From: Rariglobus sp041662485
GTDB lineage: Bacteria; Verrucomicrobiota; Verrucomicrobiia; Opitutales; Opitutaceae
NCBI GenBank assembly: GCA_041662485.1
Contig: JBAZSJ010000008.1
Coordinates: 75,939-139,938, forward strand
Direction: 5' to 3'
DNA: 64,000 nt
This document shows positions 63,322 to 64,000 of this stretch, one piece after another. Under the pieces are notes generated by a model. That model was given only the letters and a program-made list of their open reading frames with translations. It had not been told where the DNA came from and made no database searches. The first letter of the stretch is position 1, and every line of letters begins with the position of its first letter. A program made the translations under genes and the position numbers.

Positions 63322-63780
63322 ATGTCCGTCGTTTCAAACTCGCTGCTTCCGATGATCCAGCTGGCGATCACCCCGGTGATTCTCATCACCGGCCTGGGTT
63401 CGCTCATGCTCAGCATGACCAATCGGCTGGGCCGCATCGTGGACCGCACGCGCATCCAGGCCGGGCAGGTCCAGGCGGCGAAGGAGGGCGACCGCGCGCA
63501 TGTCGAGGCGCAGTTGCGCATCCTCTATCGCCGCGCGGGGCTGGTGAGGCGCGCGGTGATGTTCAACACGCTGAGCATGTTCACCTCCGGGCTGCTGGTG
63601 GTCGTGATTTTCGTGAGCGCGCTGGCGGGCGTGGAGGCGGGGCCGCTCATCCTTGCGCTTTTCATGGGGGCGATCGGTTTTCTGCTGACGGCACTGGGTT
63701 TCTTCCTGAGCGACATCAATCTGGCCCTGAAGGCGCTCGGGCTTGAGGTCGACCGGGCGCTGGCCAAGCCGTCCGCCTGA
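63322..63780 (+). CDS. DUF2721 family membrane protein
   Basis: 152 residues from ATG 63322, divergent from recD2 with 45 bases between. The pattern LQLAITPVILITGLGSLMLS-like opening (MIQLAITPVILITGLGSLML), the basic SMTNRLGRIVDRTRI, and two later helices (VMFNTLSMFTSGLLVVVIFV, LILALFMGAIGFLLTALGFF) are DUF2721. Function unknown; widespread in bacteria and usually monocistronic. An open frame upstream, antisense to recD2, is not part of it. Confidence 0.88.
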   Translation: MSVVSNSLLPMIQLAITPVILITGLGSLMLSMTNRLGRIVDRTRIQAGQVQAAKEGDRAHVEAQLRILYRRAGLVRRAVMFNTLSMFTSGLLVVVIFVSALAGVEAGPLILALFMGAIGFLLTALGFFLSDINLALKALGLEVDRALAKPSA

Positions 63781-63813
63781 GCCTACTTCATTGGTTTCTT
63801 GGAGATAATCTTG

Positions 63814-63886
63814 GAGGCCCGACGACCTCGTCGGGCTGGCGTGCCTTACGATGCCCCAACCGGACCCGACGAAGTCGTCGGGTCTC
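63814..63886. repeat. REP-like pair, GAC(C/G)ACGA type
   Basis: GGCCCGACGACCTCGTCGGG then CTGG, followed by GATGCCCCAACCGGACCCGA then CGAAGTCGTCGGGTCTC. Two hairpins; the second equals 59121-59157. Confidence 0.82.
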
Positions 63887-64000
63887 GTGTGCCCGGCAAG
63901 GGCGTGAACTAAACAAATGAAACGAAATGTTCGGAAGGAGTGACAACAACCGTAGCCAAGACCAAGGCGGGCCTCGCGAGGGGCTCAGCGCGAAAGAAGG
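63887..64000. other. Window end, no gene seen
   Basis: No ORF of note. An ACAACCGTAGCCAAGACC stretch at 63946-63964 recalls the AAACCGTAGCC leader of family C, so another repeat may start here. Confidence 0.4.

Overview
This window looks like a chromosomal stretch of a GC-rich, Gram-negative member of the Verrucomicrobiota, most likely Opitutaceae. Pointers are a PEP-CTERM protein, an H-X9-DG pseudopilin, a DUF1549/DUF1553 plus DUF1501 pair, FecR-domain proteins beside outer-membrane barrels, Tat-exported Gfo/Idh/MocA oxidoreductases and weak Shine-Dalgarno signals. No rRNA, tRNA, CRISPR array, phage gene or intact transposase was seen. The taxonomic call is inference from gene content.

Layout. 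1-4.8 kb: a minus-strand operon (DoxX-like membrane protein, Tat-exported oxidoreductase, discoidin-like lipoprotein-free secreted protein, GT39-type membrane protein, MFS transporter cut by the window edge), several genes joined by ATGA overlaps. 5.0-5.4 kb: a 105-bp MITE with a probable target duplication, next to the 3' remnant of a hydrolase gene whose intact paralogue lies at 14.6 kb. 5.4-19.6 kb: a polysaccharide-use locus. It has an unusual XRE-LacI double-HTH regulator read leftward, and rightward a PEP-CTERM protein, a pseudopilin, esterases, three glycosidase-type proteins (a GH39-like enzyme with a CBM9-like tail, a GH43-like propeller, a GH29 fucosidase), an SGNH hydrolase and a sugar MFS symporter. 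20-26.8 kb: GT2, carA, a KamA-type aminomutase, a SIMPL protein, a glycine-zipper protein and a MoeB-rhodanese fusion that lacks its zinc cysteines. 27.2-29.2 kb: an AT-rich AIPR-family defence gene, probably acquired. 29.2-30.35 kb: a nucleotidyltransferase/partner pair behind a perfect 32-bp palindrome, a toxin-antitoxin candidate. 30.5-36.4 kb: a thiamine operon thiC-thiS-tenI-thiE-thiG-thiH under a TPP riboswitch. 36.5-44.2 kb: a RidA/chorismatase-like gene, the DUF1549-DUF1501-PPC triad, a PRiA4_ORF3-type protein and a 79-residue gene with a strong terminator. 44.3-51.6 kb: a FecR protein with its barrel, divergent from a CHASE2-adenylate cyclase coupled to a second FecR-like protein. 51.9-58.4 kb: an M16 protease pair (one active, one dead), a GH63-like glycosidase and a barrel protein. 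58.6-63.8 kb: DUF4405, small membrane and J-domain proteins, recD2, and DUF2721.

The most striking feature is repeat-driven. At least eight families of short hairpins, nearly all starting with GTAG or GTGG and often set as inverted pairs, fill the gaps between genes (REP elements of the kind moved by RAYT/TnpA-REP transposases). Several have entered genes without breaking them. The tenI-like thiamine gene carries three different ones in frame (two inside, one as its C-terminus). The dead M16 subunit has one in its signal-peptide leader, the second FecR protein has one between its translationally coupled start and its signal peptide, and three genes (moeB-like, M16-like, recD2) use a repeat border as the stop codon. 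This resembles Rickettsia palindromic elements and appears to be the best candidate for an undescribed phenomenon here.

Other candidates are the XRE-LacI regulator with an 11-base C tract between its two DNA-binding domains, and a set of long perfect AT-rich palindromes (22.5, 30.3, 33.5 and 51.7 kb), two of which share the same core.
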